DNA from: CALBLZ01 sp041917855
GTDB taxonomy: Bacteria; Patescibacteriota; UBA1384; CAILIB01
Assembly: GCA_041917855.1 (NCBI GenBank)
Contig: JAYRWT010000009.1
Coordinates: forward strand, 1-7,079
Direction of reading: 5' to 3'
DNA length: 7,079 nucleotides
Shown: piece by piece, positions 1-5,691 of the stretch
How positions within the stretch are numbered: position 1 is the first letter of the stretch
Layout of the letters: every line of letters starts with the position of its first letter
The notes under the pieces: generated by a model
What the model was told of the DNA's origin: nothing
The model's database searches: none
Seen by the model: only the letters and a program-made list of their open reading frames with translations
Made by a program: the position numbers and the translations under genes

Positions 1-156
1 CGCGCTAGACCATGCCAGAACACCACCGGTGCTGTCAGTCATGGTTACTTGAGTGTTGTTGAAGCTAGAAAGGACGTACACAACACCAAGGCCGACGTTC
101 TTACGGGCGGCTTTGCGCTTTTTGGTTACAACTTTTGACTTCTTAGGATCTGCCAT
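1..156 (-). CDS. rpsK: 30S ribosomal protein S11, N-terminal part (runs off left edge)
   Basis: This is the first 52 codons of S11, which sits on the 30S platform next to the 3' end of 16S rRNA at the mRNA exit region. The frame opens at ATG 156-154 and stays open to position 1, so the C-terminal half lies outside the window. The translation starts MADPKKSKVV, continues with a Lys/Arg-rich tail to about residue 19, and then enters the S11 core. The family signature SSFNNTQVTMTD is at residues 30-41, followed by a GGVLAWSSA segment that matches the usual 'GNALGWATA'. It follows rpsM after 43 nt, as in the alpha operon, where rpsD and rpoA would normally come next. No Shine-Dalgarno sequence is visible before the ATG. 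The identification rests on the FNNT core and on gene order. The track did not list this gene because it is cut by the window edge. Confidence 0.95.
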   Translation of the reverse strand, partial: MADPKKSKVVTKKRKAARKNVGLGVVYVLSSFNNTQVTMTDSTGGVLAWSSA

Positions 157-199
157 ACGAATAGATGGGTATTAACTTTGCTCGAGGTAGAAAGCTGGC

Positions 200-583
200 C
201 TAGGTCTTTTGAGCTGCTGGCTTACGGCCGCTACCAACGGTCATGCGCTTACCGCGGCGGGTACGAGCATTTGTTTTGGTGCGCTGACCATGTACCGGAA
301 GCTTTTTTGCGTGGCGAATACCGACGTAGCTGCTAATGTCGCGTAATCGCTTAATGTTTGCGCTAATATCACGACGTAGATCACCCTCAACAAGCATTTT
401 TTCTACGACACCGCGGATTTTGTCGAGCTGAGCTTCGCTCAAAGCGTGAGCACGAGTGTTTGGGTCGATGCTCAATTCGGCAAGAATCTTTTGGCTGGTA
501 GCAAGGCCAATGCCGTACACATAGGTAAGACTTGCTTCAATACGCTTTTCTGATGGAATGGTTACTCCGGCAATACGTGGCAT
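200..583 (-). CDS. rpsM: 30S ribosomal protein S13
   Basis: S13 is a head protein of the small subunit. It contacts the P-site tRNA and forms bridges to the 50S through L5. The 127-residue product begins MPRIAGVTIP, and residues 12-60 fit the helix-two turns-helix domain, including YGIGLATSQKIL at 23-34. Residues 66-71 (EGDLRR) and the tRNA-facing tail LPVHGQRTKTNARTRRGKR (95-113) are strongly conserved family blocks. After this the chain carries a further basic stretch of about 14 residues, slightly longer than the E. coli tail. The start is ATG 583-581, 12 nt after the rpmJ stop. The spacer TTCTCCAAACCT has no Shine-Dalgarno match, so translation may depend on coupling to rpmJ or on an SD-independent mode. 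The stop is TAG. Position between rpmJ and rpsK is the standard alpha-operon order. Confidence 0.98.
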   Translation of the reverse strand: MPRIAGVTIPSEKRIEASLTYVYGIGLATSQKILAELSIDPNTRAHALSEAQLDKIRGVVEKMLVEGDLRRDISANIKRLRDISSYVGIRHAKKLPVHGQRTKTNARTRRGKRMTVGSGRKPAAQKT

Positions 584-595
584 AGGTTTGGAGAA

Positions 596-709
596 TTAGC
601 CTTGACGCTGTTTATGGCGGGGATTATCACACAAAATTCGCACGACACCCTTACGACGGACGACGCGACACTTTTGACAACGCTTTTTTACTGACGCAGA
701 TACTTTCAT
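596..709 (-). CDS. rpmJ: 50S ribosomal protein L36, zinc-binding form
   Basis: L36 is the smallest large-subunit protein. It binds 23S rRNA and is held together by one zinc ion. The frame was read by hand because it is short: 37 codons starting MKVSASVKKRCQKCRVVRRK and ending in HKQRQG, followed by TAA. The zinc ligands Cys11, Cys14, Cys27 and His32 are all present, so this is the zinc-containing (C+) form. Length and both end motifs match the family exactly. The ATG at 709-707 overlaps the infA stop in the four-base sequence ATGA, a classic translational coupling arrangement. An AAGAGG lies only 1 nt before the start codon, probably too close to act as a normal ribosome binding site. rpsM follows 12 nt downstream. 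Confidence 0.97.
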   Translation of the reverse strand: MKVSASVKKRCQKCRVVRRKGVVRILCDNPRHKQRQG

Positions 710-1002
710 GCCTCTTGATTAGTTGGGGCTTCGTTTTGTGCGGCGAGCTTGTCTTGCTTTTGTTTGCTAAGCAAGCGAGCTTCATCTGGAGAGAGACGCG
801 TTGCAATACGACCCTTTGTTAGGTCGTATGGTGTGATCTCAACAGTTACCCAGTCACCCTGCAGGACTTTAATGTAGTGCATGCGCATCTTGCCCGAAAG
901 GTGAGCGAGAATAGAATGACCGTTATCTAATTCAACACGGAAGGTGGCGTTTGGTAGAGCTTCAGTAACCTCACCATTCAAACGAAGTACGTCTTTAGCC
1001 AT
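706..1002 (-). CDS. infA: Translation initiation factor IF-1 with C-terminal extension
   Basis: IF1 binds the A site of the 30S subunit during initiation and cooperates with IF2 and IF3. Residues 1-70 form the OB-fold (S1-like) domain. They contain the family blocks NGEVTEALPNATFRVELDNG (10-29), SGKMRMHYIKVLQGD (36-50) and VTVEITPYDLTKGRI (52-66). The start was set at ATG 1002-1000 because it gives the normal MAK N-terminus. The frame stays open to a GTG at 1062, but those 20 extra residues do not resemble the family and would cover the leader hairpin. The protein is 98 residues, where IF1 is normally about 72. The extra 28 residues (71-98) are hydrophilic and rich in Lys, Gln, Ala and Glu. 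The stop TGA overlaps the rpmJ start. No Shine-Dalgarno sequence is visible. Confidence 0.96.
   Translation of the reverse strand: MAKDVLRLNGEVTEALPNATFRVELDNGHSILAHLSGKMRMHYIKVLQGDWVTVEITPYDLTKGRIATRLSPDEARLLSKQKQDKLAAQNEAPTNQEA
711..716 (-). promoter_or_regulatory. Possible ribosome binding site of rpmJ (AAGAGG), very close to start
   Basis: The sequence AAGAGG lies inside the end of infA, 1 nt before the rpmJ ATG. It is a fair match to the Shine-Dalgarno consensus, but the spacing is much shorter than the usual 5-9 nt. It may instead simply be the codons for Gln-Glu-Ala at the end of IF1, with rpmJ translated by coupling through the ATGA overlap. Confidence 0.25.
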
Positions 1003-1023
1003 TGAGTGATTAGAATCAGAATG

Positions 1024-1043
1024 AAAAAGCCTTGCCGACAAGG
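1024..1043 (-). terminator. Weak terminator- or attenuator-like hairpin between map and infA
   Basis: Read on the minus strand, CCTTG (1043-1039), loop TCGG (1038-1035) and CAAGG (1034-1030) form a perfect 5-bp stem. It is followed by C and then five Ts (1028-1024). This is the shape of an intrinsic terminator, but the stem and T-tract are short, so termination would be partial at best. It lies 21 nt before the infA start. It could end the upstream spc transcript, act as an attenuator for infA-rpmJ-rpsM, or be a 5' hairpin of a transcript starting near 1047. Confidence 0.35.
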
Positions 1044-1052
1044 TTCCTGATA

Positions 1053-1081
1053 ACAGTACCACAATAGATTTTCCTTTGCAA
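1053..1081 (-). promoter_or_regulatory. Candidate promoter for infA-rpmJ-rpsM-rpsK
   Basis: On the minus strand, TTGCAA (1081-1076) serves as a -35 with 4 of 6 consensus bases. A 17-nt spacer separates it from TACTGT (1058-1053), a -10 with only 3 of 6 matches, though these are the first two and the last base. A TGG immediately upstream of it gives an extended -10 (TGn). The predicted start near 1046-1048 would lie just ahead of the 1043-1024 hairpin. The 105-nt spacer is the longest in the window, which favours some control element here, but the promoter match itself is weak. Confidence 0.3.
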
Positions 1082-1107
1082 GGGTTTTTGAATCTAATAC
1101 TTCAGGT

Positions 1108-1851
1108 TTAGGCAGTTACAACCTCACCACCTTTATTTGTCACTATAACCGTGTGCTCAAATTGCGCAGAAAGACTGCCGTCTTTGGTCCTGATGGTCCA
1201 CCCATCTATATCTGTTACAACCGTCTCCTTGCCCAGAGTGAACATTGGCTCAATTGCTAAAACCATACCAGGCTGTAAAAGAACACCGTCACTAGCTCTG
1301 CCAAAATTTGGCACATCTGGGGCTTCGTGCACATGGTGTCCCACGCCGTGGCCGGTGAGTACACGCACAATACCCAAACCAGCTGCGTCGCCCACCTTCT
1401 GTATAGCTTCACTAATTGCACCCACTCTACGAAACGGCTTGATGGCGGCTATGCCAGCCCTGAGGGCTTTTTCTGTTACTTCGAGTAGGCGATGAGCTTC
1501 ATCACTCACCGTCGCAACCGGCACGGTAATTGCTGCGTCTACACAGACACCATCTTTCCAGAGACCAACGTCAATACCTAAAACATCACCTTCCTGCAGC
1601 CGCGTATCTGTCGGAATACCGTGCACGAGGCCATCGTTTAGTGACAAGCATGTGGCATTTGGAAAACCTTCAAATCCCAAGAATGACGGTGTCGCATCTT
1701 TACTGAGAATAAACTCGTGAATCTTTTTATCAATATCGAGGAGATTTGCTCCCGGAACCGCAAGTGAGCGCCCCAGTCGTAACGCCTCGCCAAGCACGGC
1801 ACCAGCAATACGAATCTTTTTTAAGTCAGTAGGAGATTTACGCAGAGACAT
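1108..1851 (-). CDS. map: Type I methionine aminopeptidase
   Basis: This cytosolic metalloprotease removes the initiator Met from new proteins when the second residue is small. The 247-residue product has the pita-bread fold of the M24 family. The dinuclear metal ligands are all present: Asp94 (GIDVG), Asp105 (VDAA), His168 (GHGVG), Glu201 (AIEPM) and Glu232 (FEHT). His77 in HGIP and His175 in VHEAP are the expected substrate-contacting histidines. There is no N-terminal zinc-finger or other extension, so it is the short bacterial form. The start ATG 1851-1849 gives MSLRKSPTDLKKIRIAG, which matches the usual family N-terminus, and it lies 14 nt inside the end of adk. No Shine-Dalgarno sequence is seen (the upstream bases are CAACCT), so coupled translation with adk is likely. 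The stop is TAA, followed by the 105-nt infA leader. Confidence 0.97.
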   Translation of the reverse strand: MSLRKSPTDLKKIRIAGAVLGEALRLGRSLAVPGANLLDIDKKIHEFILSKDATPSFLGFEGFPNATCLSLNDGLVHGIPTDTRLQEGDVLGIDVGLWKDGVCVDAAITVPVATVSDEAHRLLEVTEKALRAGIAAIKPFRRVGAISEAIQKVGDAAGLGIVRVLTGHGVGHHVHEAPDVPNFGRASDGVLLQPGMVLAIEPMFTLGKETVVTDIDGWTIRTKDGSLSAQFEHTVIVTNKGGEVVTA

Positions 1852-2491
1852 AGGTTGAAAGGTGGGGGTACCAGGTGGTTACAGCATTGGTTACGGCACG
1901 CTCAACTTCTGGGATGGTGAGTGAGGCATCTACATCAATACATCTTCGCTGCTCTTTAAAGAGGCTAACTACCGGTTCAGTAAGACTATGAAATATCGCG
2001 AATCGCTCATGTATAGCAAGGGGGTTGTCATCATTGCGTTTAAGGAGCTTTCCACTGTACAACTCATGGTGAGCTTTGCGATTTGGGTCCTCTTGCTCTT
2101 GCCTACGGTTATCAATACGCTGTAACGCCGTAGCTTCATCGAGCACCAGGTTTATAAGGTAAGGCTCATCAACTTGGTTATCCTTCCAAATGCGCTCAAG
2201 CTCGTAGTACTGCTCAATAGTTCGCATTATGCCATCGCCCAGTACGCCAGTTGTAACGGGGTGATTGTGCAGGTAGCCATCAATGGTCAGTACTAAGAAT
2301 TCAATGGGCAGCAGTTTGCCAGCCTGCATAGACGCAGCAATTGATTGACCAATATCGTCACCCACTGCTGCACGTTCTCTAAACATATTGCCAGCAGCGA
2401 GGTAGGTAAAGCGGAACTTTTCAACCAAGAGAGCGGATTGGGTACCCTTTCCGCTTCCCTGTATGCCGATAATATGGATGTTTGGTAGCAT
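1838..2491 (-). CDS. adk: Adenylate kinase (divergent)
   Basis: Adenylate kinase interconverts ATP + AMP and 2 ADP. This 217-residue protein has the P-loop GIQGSGKGTQ at 9-18, with Gln11 where most family members have Pro. The NMP-binding region contains AAGNMFRE (32-39), with Asn35 replacing the usual Asp. The usual DGFPRT block is DGIMRT at 86-91, but the adenine-contacting Gln94 remains. The LID begins at Arg129-Arg130 and ends at RNDD (152-155); Arg163 in ERFAIFHSLTEP continues the family pattern. The LID has no Cys pair, so no zinc site. The position between secY and map is the classical adk location. The start lies 1 nt after the secY stop. The changed motifs leave open a different nucleoside monophosphate preference. 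Confidence 0.88.
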   Translation of the reverse strand: MLPNIHIIGIQGSGKGTQSALLVEKFRFTYLAAGNMFRERAAVGDDIGQSIAASMQAGKLLPIEFLVLTIDGYLHNHPVTTGVLGDGIMRTIEQYYELERIWKDNQVDEPYLINLVLDEATALQRIDNRRQEQEDPNRKAHHELYSGKLLKRNDDNPLAIHERFAIFHSLTEPVVSLFKEQRRCIDVDASLTIPEVERAVTNAVTTWYPHLSTYVSA

Positions 2492-2492
2492 C

Positions 2493-3782
2493 CTAGAGAT
2501 ACGTATCGTAGGTGCGGGTAATCAGCTGCGCTTTTACCTGACGCATGATTTCTAGAACAACCGCTACCACGATTAGCAGGCTAGTACCGCCAATGCTTAG
2601 TGTGGTAACACTAGTAGCTTGCTGGACAACAATAGGTAGTACTGCAATAACTGCTAGGAAAAGCGCGCCAGCGAGGGTGACACGGTGGATAATTGTGTTA
2701 AGGTACTTTTCCGTATCTTCGCCCGGACGAATACCTGGAATATACCCTCCCTGCTTTTGCAAGTTCTCGGCCATCTGCTTTGGCTGGAAAATAATGAAGG
2801 TGTAAAAATAGGTAAACGCCACTACGAGAACAAAATAGATCGCTGCGTAGTACCACTGGTTTTTAAAGAAATCGGTAATAGCTACACCAGCATTACGAAC
2901 CGATTCAGAGCTTGCCTGCTGCAGGAACTGACCAATGATAGTTGGGAAAAGTACCATGCTAATAGCAAAGATAATAGGTACTACACCTGCGGCATTCACC
3001 TTAATTGGCAGGTGGGTATCTACACCACCGTATACATTGTTTCCCCTCACCCGACGGGCATAGGTAACTGGGATATTTCGCTGCCCTTCATTCATGAAGA
3101 TAATAAAGGCGAGAGCAAGCGCACCGATCAGGATAAAGCCGCCCAACTGTAAAAGGGCCTGAGTATCTGCACCAGAGTACTGCTGCCATGCTGTTTGTAC
3201 TGACCCTGGGAAAGTACCAACAATACCTGCGGTAATTACCATGGATACACCATTACCGATTCCTTGTTCGGAGATAAGCTCGCCAATCCAAAGCATAAGC
3301 ATGGTGCCGGCAATCGCTACCGTTAACATGAAGAAGAGCTGGTAAGGTGTCCATGCAGCCAAAATACCTGCATTCTTTAAGAAGGTTAACGTACCGTATC
3401 CCTGGATAAATCCGAGAGGGATAGTTGCCAAACGTGTGTACTGGTTAATTTTTTTGCGACCAAATTCACCTTCCTTACTAAGTTGCTCTAAACTGGGCAC
3501 GACAATAGTCAGGAGCTGGAAGATAATTGAAGAGGTAATATATGGCCCAACACCCATCATTACGATTGAAAAGTTGGTCAGTCCTCCGCCGGTAAATACG
3601 TTTAGCAGTGAAAAAGCTGAATTATTTACCAGGAAGTTTTTAACTTGCTCGGTATCTACACCTGGGATAGGAATACTTGCTAGCAACCGAGTTACTGCAA
3701 TAAGGGCAATTACAATAAAGAACTTTCGCCGCATGTCTGGGAGGCGAAAGAACTTTACGATTGAGGAGAACATTGAGGGCAT
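2493..3782 (-). CDS. secY: Protein translocase subunit SecY
   Basis: SecY is the channel of the Sec system, moving proteins across or into the cytoplasmic membrane with SecE, SecG and SecA or the ribosome. The 429 residues contain about ten hydrophobic segments, roughly at 21-38, 71-95, 117-138, 149-168, 177-193, 209-230, 266-288, 311-333, 368-388 and 398-414. The plug region follows FTGGG (63-67). The cytosolic loop used by SecA and the ribosome has NIPVTYARRVRG (236-247), then YGG and HLPIKVNAAGVVPIIFA (257-273). The loop GGYIPGIRPGEDTEKYL (345-361) is a SecY hallmark. The start is taken as ATG 3782-3780; ATG 3773-3771 (residue 4) is equally possible, as neither has a close Shine-Dalgarno sequence. 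It follows rplO after 45 nt. The stop is TAG. Confidence 0.98.
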   Translation of the reverse strand: MPSMFSSIVKFFRLPDMRRKFFIVIALIAVTRLLASIPIPGVDTEQVKNFLVNNSAFSLLNVFTGGGLTNFSIVMMGVGPYITSSIIFQLLTIVVPSLEQLSKEGEFGRKKINQYTRLATIPLGFIQGYGTLTFLKNAGILAAWTPYQLFFMLTVAIAGTMLMLWIGELISEQGIGNGVSMVITAGIVGTFPGSVQTAWQQYSGADTQALLQLGGFILIGALALAFIIFMNEGQRNIPVTYARRVRGNNVYGGVDTHLPIKVNAAGVVPIIFAISMVLFPTIIGQFLQQASSESVRNAGVAITDFFKNQWYYAAIYFVLVVAFTYFYTFIIFQPKQMAENLQKQGGYIPGIRPGEDTEKYLNTIIHRVTLAGALFLAVIAVLPIVVQQATSVTTLSIGGTSLLIVVAVVLEIMRQVKAQLITRTYDTYL

Positions 3783-3789
3783 GTCTGGT

Positions 3790-3819
3790 CGCTACTGGTA
3801 ATACCCTCTTATTGTAGCG
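3790..3819 (-). promoter_or_regulatory. Bulged hairpin in the secY leader
   Basis: On the minus strand, CGCTAC (3819-3814) pairs perfectly with GTAGCG (3795-3790). Inside it AATA (3813-3810) pairs with TATT (3803-3800), leaving AGAGGG as the loop and ACCA as a one-sided bulge. The structure ends 7 nt before the secY ATG. It has no T-tract, so it is not an intrinsic terminator. The purine-rich loop resembles a Shine-Dalgarno sequence, and folding would bring it closer to the start codon. The function is inferred only from the base pairing. Confidence 0.35.
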
Positions 3820-3838
3820 AATTGCTCTTAAGAGGCAA
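3811..3838 (-). promoter_or_regulatory. Candidate promoter for secY-adk-map
   Basis: On the minus strand, TTGCCT (3838-3833, 4 of 6 matches to the -35) and TACAAT (3816-3811, 5 of 6 matches to the -10) are 16 nt apart. The -35 and part of the spacer lie in the last codons of rplO. A start near 3804 would leave a leader of about 22 nt before secY. The -10 half-site overlaps the left arm of the leader hairpin, so only one of these two readings may be functional. No transcript evidence is available from sequence alone. Confidence 0.3.
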
Positions 3839-4262
3839 GGAGCTGCTTGGAGACAGAAAGGCGCTCGTTCCCCTCTTCAAACTTGAGTTTGTGGGTTGCC
3901 TTGGCGCTGCTGCCAACAATTTTTACACCACGTAGAGCTTCTGCGCTTGAGATAATCCCCTTCTCAATTAAAGAGACCAGGGTTACCGTTTCGCCATCAG
4001 CAAAGTGCTTAGAGAGCATAGCAAGGTTAATTGCCTGCGGCTTAACAGCACGAGACTTAAAGCCCTTAAGCTTAGGCAGACTTTGTACTAACGAGGTGCT
4101 GCCACCAATGAATGTACGTGGGATGTTGCTATTAGCACCAGTACGGGCCTTTTGACCCTTAACGCCACGACCAGCATAGGTACCGTGAGCTGAGCCGTTT
4201 CCACGGCCAACACGACGTGACTTAGGGCGATTGTGAGTTGAAGAAATTGAGTGGAGACGCAT
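3828..4262 (-). CDS. rplO: 50S ribosomal protein L15
   Basis: L15 is a late-assembling large-subunit protein that threads a long basic tail into 23S rRNA. The 144-residue product has the expected N-terminus (MRLHSIS), then the Gly/Arg/Lys-rich extended part at about 12-45 with VGRGNGSAHG and GRGVKGQKARTG. The globular part contains LPKLKGFKS (62-70) and an LSKHFADGETVTLVSLIEKG block, typical of the C-terminal L15/L18e-like domain. It ends with a KLKFEEGNERLSVSKQ segment. The start ATG 4262-4260 is only 5 nt after the rpsE stop. The spacer TTCCC has no Shine-Dalgarno sequence, so re-initiation after rpsE is likely. In most bacteria rpmD (L30) would stand between rpsE and rplO; here there is no room for it. 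Confidence 0.97.
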   Translation of the reverse strand: MRLHSISSTHNRPKSRRVGRGNGSAHGTYAGRGVKGQKARTGANSNIPRTFIGGSTSLVQSLPKLKGFKSRAVKPQAINLAMLSKHFADGETVTLVSLIEKGIISSAEALRGVKIVGSSAKATHKLKFEEGNERLSVSKQLLAS

Positions 4263-4267
4263 GGGAA

Positions 4268-4759
4268 CTACTTAGCGGCTGTCTTGAACTGCTTGAGTGC
4301 GCTAATGGTTGCCATTACCACATTCATGCGGTTGCTTGATCCAAGACTCTTGGAAAGAATATTTTCGATACCGGCCAGTGAAACTACTGAACGCACAGCG
4401 CCACCTGCAATAACTGAAGTACCTTCGGCAGCCGGCTTAAGTAGAACAGTAGATGCGCCGTAGCGGAACGTAACCTCGTGAGGAATGCTACCGTGGGCAG
4501 TAACTGGAACCTTAATCAGGCTCTTCTTAGCGGCCAGGGTGGCCTTTTGTACTGCAGTCTGCACCTCTAAACCTTTGGCAACACCTGCACCTACTCGACC
4601 CTTTTTATCACCAACAACAACAAGGGCACGGAAGCGTAGACGGCGACCACCTTTCACTACACGGGTAACACGGTCAACTTGTACTACTACTTCTTCAAAC
4701 TCTGGGCGCTCTTTTGGCTCCTCTGGTTGGTTGCGGCGGCGTGGGCGTGGATCGTTCAT
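4268..4759 (-). CDS. rpsE: 30S ribosomal protein S5
   Basis: S5 lies at the mRNA entry side of the 30S subunit and contributes to decoding accuracy and mRNA unwinding. The 163 residues begin with a charged, proline-rich, likely flexible stretch (2-20). The double-stranded-RNA-binding-like S5 N-domain follows, with DRVTRVVKGGRRLRFRALVV (29-48) and VGDKKGRVGAGVAKG (49-63). The C-domain carries LLKPAAEGTSVIAGGAVRSV (106-125) and a GSSNRMNVVMAT block (140-151). The protein stops soon after this helix, so it lacks the C-terminal tail found in E. coli S5, while its N-terminus is longer. The start ATG 4759-4757 is 10 nt after the rplR stop, with a pyrimidine-rich spacer and no Shine-Dalgarno sequence. 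The stop is TAG. Confidence 0.97.
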   Translation of the reverse strand: MNDPRPRRRNQPEEPKERPEFEEVVVQVDRVTRVVKGGRRLRFRALVVVGDKKGRVGAGVAKGLEVQTAVQKATLAAKKSLIKVPVTAHGSIPHEVTFRYGASTVLLKPAAEGTSVIAGGAVRSVVSLAGIENILSKSLGSSNRMNVVMATISALKQFKTAAK

Positions 4760-4769
4760 AGAGGGTACT

Positions 4770-5123
4770 TTAGAAAGTGAGGCCAGCGGTACGAGCGGCT
4801 TCGGCTACAGCAGCAATACGGCCGTGGTAGCGGCGTGCGCCACGATCAAAGCGTACTGCGGAAATTGATTTTGCTTTTGCGAGTTCGGCAATCTTGGTAC
4901 CAACGGCAGTTGCCTGCTCAGTCTTGGTGCCCTTTGCTTTTAGAACAAGACTGTTCGTTGCTGCAAGGGTTGTGCCGGTATTGTCATCAATGATCTGAGC
5001 ATACATAGCACGAAGCGTACGGTGCACGCTGAGACGTGGCATTTCTTGGTGCTCGGCAAGCATAGCACGGGTACGTGCTTTGCGGCGAACAAGTTGATGT
5101 GCTTCGAGCTTTGTGCGTGGCAT
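4770..5123 (-). CDS. rplR: 50S ribosomal protein L18
   Basis: L18 binds 5S rRNA and, together with L5, docks it onto the large subunit's central protuberance. The 117-residue length is normal. A basic N-terminal tail (MPRTKLEAHQLVRRKARTRA) precedes the core, with PRLSVHRTLRAMYAQIIDD (29-47) and TLAATNSL. The C-terminal block FDRGARRYHGRIAAVAEAAR (92-111) and the final AGLTF are diagnostic for bacterial L18. The start ATG 5123-5121 is 9 nt after the rplF stop. The spacer ends TTTTCCC before ATG, a context shared with rplO and without a Shine-Dalgarno sequence. The flanking rplF and rpsE are in standard spc order. Confidence 0.97.
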   Translation of the reverse strand: MPRTKLEAHQLVRRKARTRAMLAEHQEMPRLSVHRTLRAMYAQIIDDNTGTTLAATNSLVLKAKGTKTEQATAVGTKIAELAKAKSISAVRFDRGARRYHGRIAAVAEAARTAGLTF

Positions 5124-5132
5124 GGGAAAATA

Positions 5133-5678
5133 TTACTTAGCAGCCTTACCGGTCTTACCGGCCTTACGGCGAACATACTCATCTGAGTAACGAATACCCT
5201 TACCTTTGTATGGCTCAGGCTTACGCAGACGGCGAATTTTTGCAGCAGTTTCACCTACAAGCTGCTTGTCGATACCTGAAACGGAAATTACATTCTTTAC
5301 AACGTTAAAGGTAATTCCCTCTGGTGCATCAACGAGTACTGGGTGTGAAAATCCTAAACTAAGGTTGAGACCTGAGCCATTAAGAGCAGCGCGCATACCT
5401 ACGCCGTGCAGCTCAAGGTTCTTGGTCCAGCCTTCGCTGACGCCAACAACTGCATTCAGGGTTAGTACGCGTAGTAGGCCGTAAAATGCCTTGGCTTGCT
5501 GGGTTTCGGTGTCGAGGAGTTCTACGGTAAGAACACCCTCACCCTGCTTAAGGGCAACGCCAGCAAACTGAGGAACACGGAGAGTTCCCTTTGGACCTAC
5601 AAATACATACTCAGCACCTTCGGTACTAAATGTAACGCTTGCAGGAAAGTTGATTGGTTGCTTGCCGATACGTGACAT
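5133..5678 (-). CDS. rplF: 50S ribosomal protein L6
   Basis: L6 sits at the base of the L7/L12 stalk near the sarcin-ricin loop, close to where elongation factors bind. The 181-residue product opens with the family N-terminus MSRIGKQPINFPASV and has the expected two repeated alpha/beta domains, about 10-80 and 85-165. Key blocks are LELHGVGMRA (88-97), GFSHPV (109-114) and KIRRLRKPEPYKGKGIRY (147-164), the last being the strongest L6 signature. The start was set at ATG 5678-5676. The frame remains open to a TTG at 5723, but those 15 extra residues would overlap rpsH and are not L6-like. The chosen start also has a good GGAG five bases upstream, the only clear Shine-Dalgarno sequence in the window. 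Confidence 0.98.
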   Translation of the reverse strand: MSRIGKQPINFPASVTFSTEGAEYVFVGPKGTLRVPQFAGVALKQGEGVLTVELLDTETQQAKAFYGLLRVLTLNAVVGVSEGWTKNLELHGVGMRAALNGSGLNLSLGFSHPVLVDAPEGITFNVVKNVISVSGIDKQLVGETAAKIRRLRKPEPYKGKGIRYSDEYVRRKAGKTGKAAK

Positions 5679-5683
5679 AGGTT

Positions 5684-5687
5684 CTCC
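5684..5687 (-). promoter_or_regulatory. Shine-Dalgarno sequence of rplF (GGAG)
   Basis: GGAG lies in the 13-nt spacer between rpsH and rplF, with AACCT between it and the ATG, giving normal 5-nt spacing. It supports ATG 5678 as the rplF start over the upstream TTG in the same frame. No other gene in the window has such a clear site. Confidence 0.7.
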
Positions 5688-5691
5688 GGAA

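Noticed and set aside
706..708. UGA recoding to Gly, as in Gracilibacteria or Absconditabacteria
   Set aside because: infA ends at TGA within an ATGA overlap with rpmJ, and no gene needs an in-frame TGA to reach full length.
1003..1062. A 20-residue N-terminal extension of IF1 from GTG 1062
   Set aside because: The residues do not resemble IF1, the normal MAK start is at 1002, and the extension would cover the leader hairpin and end in the candidate promoter.
3825..3834. Perfect palindrome CTCTTAAGAG across the rplO stop as an operator
   Set aside because: Ten bases in one copy, with no second site and no adjacent regulator, is too little to support an operator call; it is mentioned only as part of the secY leader structure.
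4940..5254. Minus-strand 104-codon frame across the rplF/rplR junction
   Set aside because: It overlaps two clear ribosomal genes in another frame and shows no recognisable motif.
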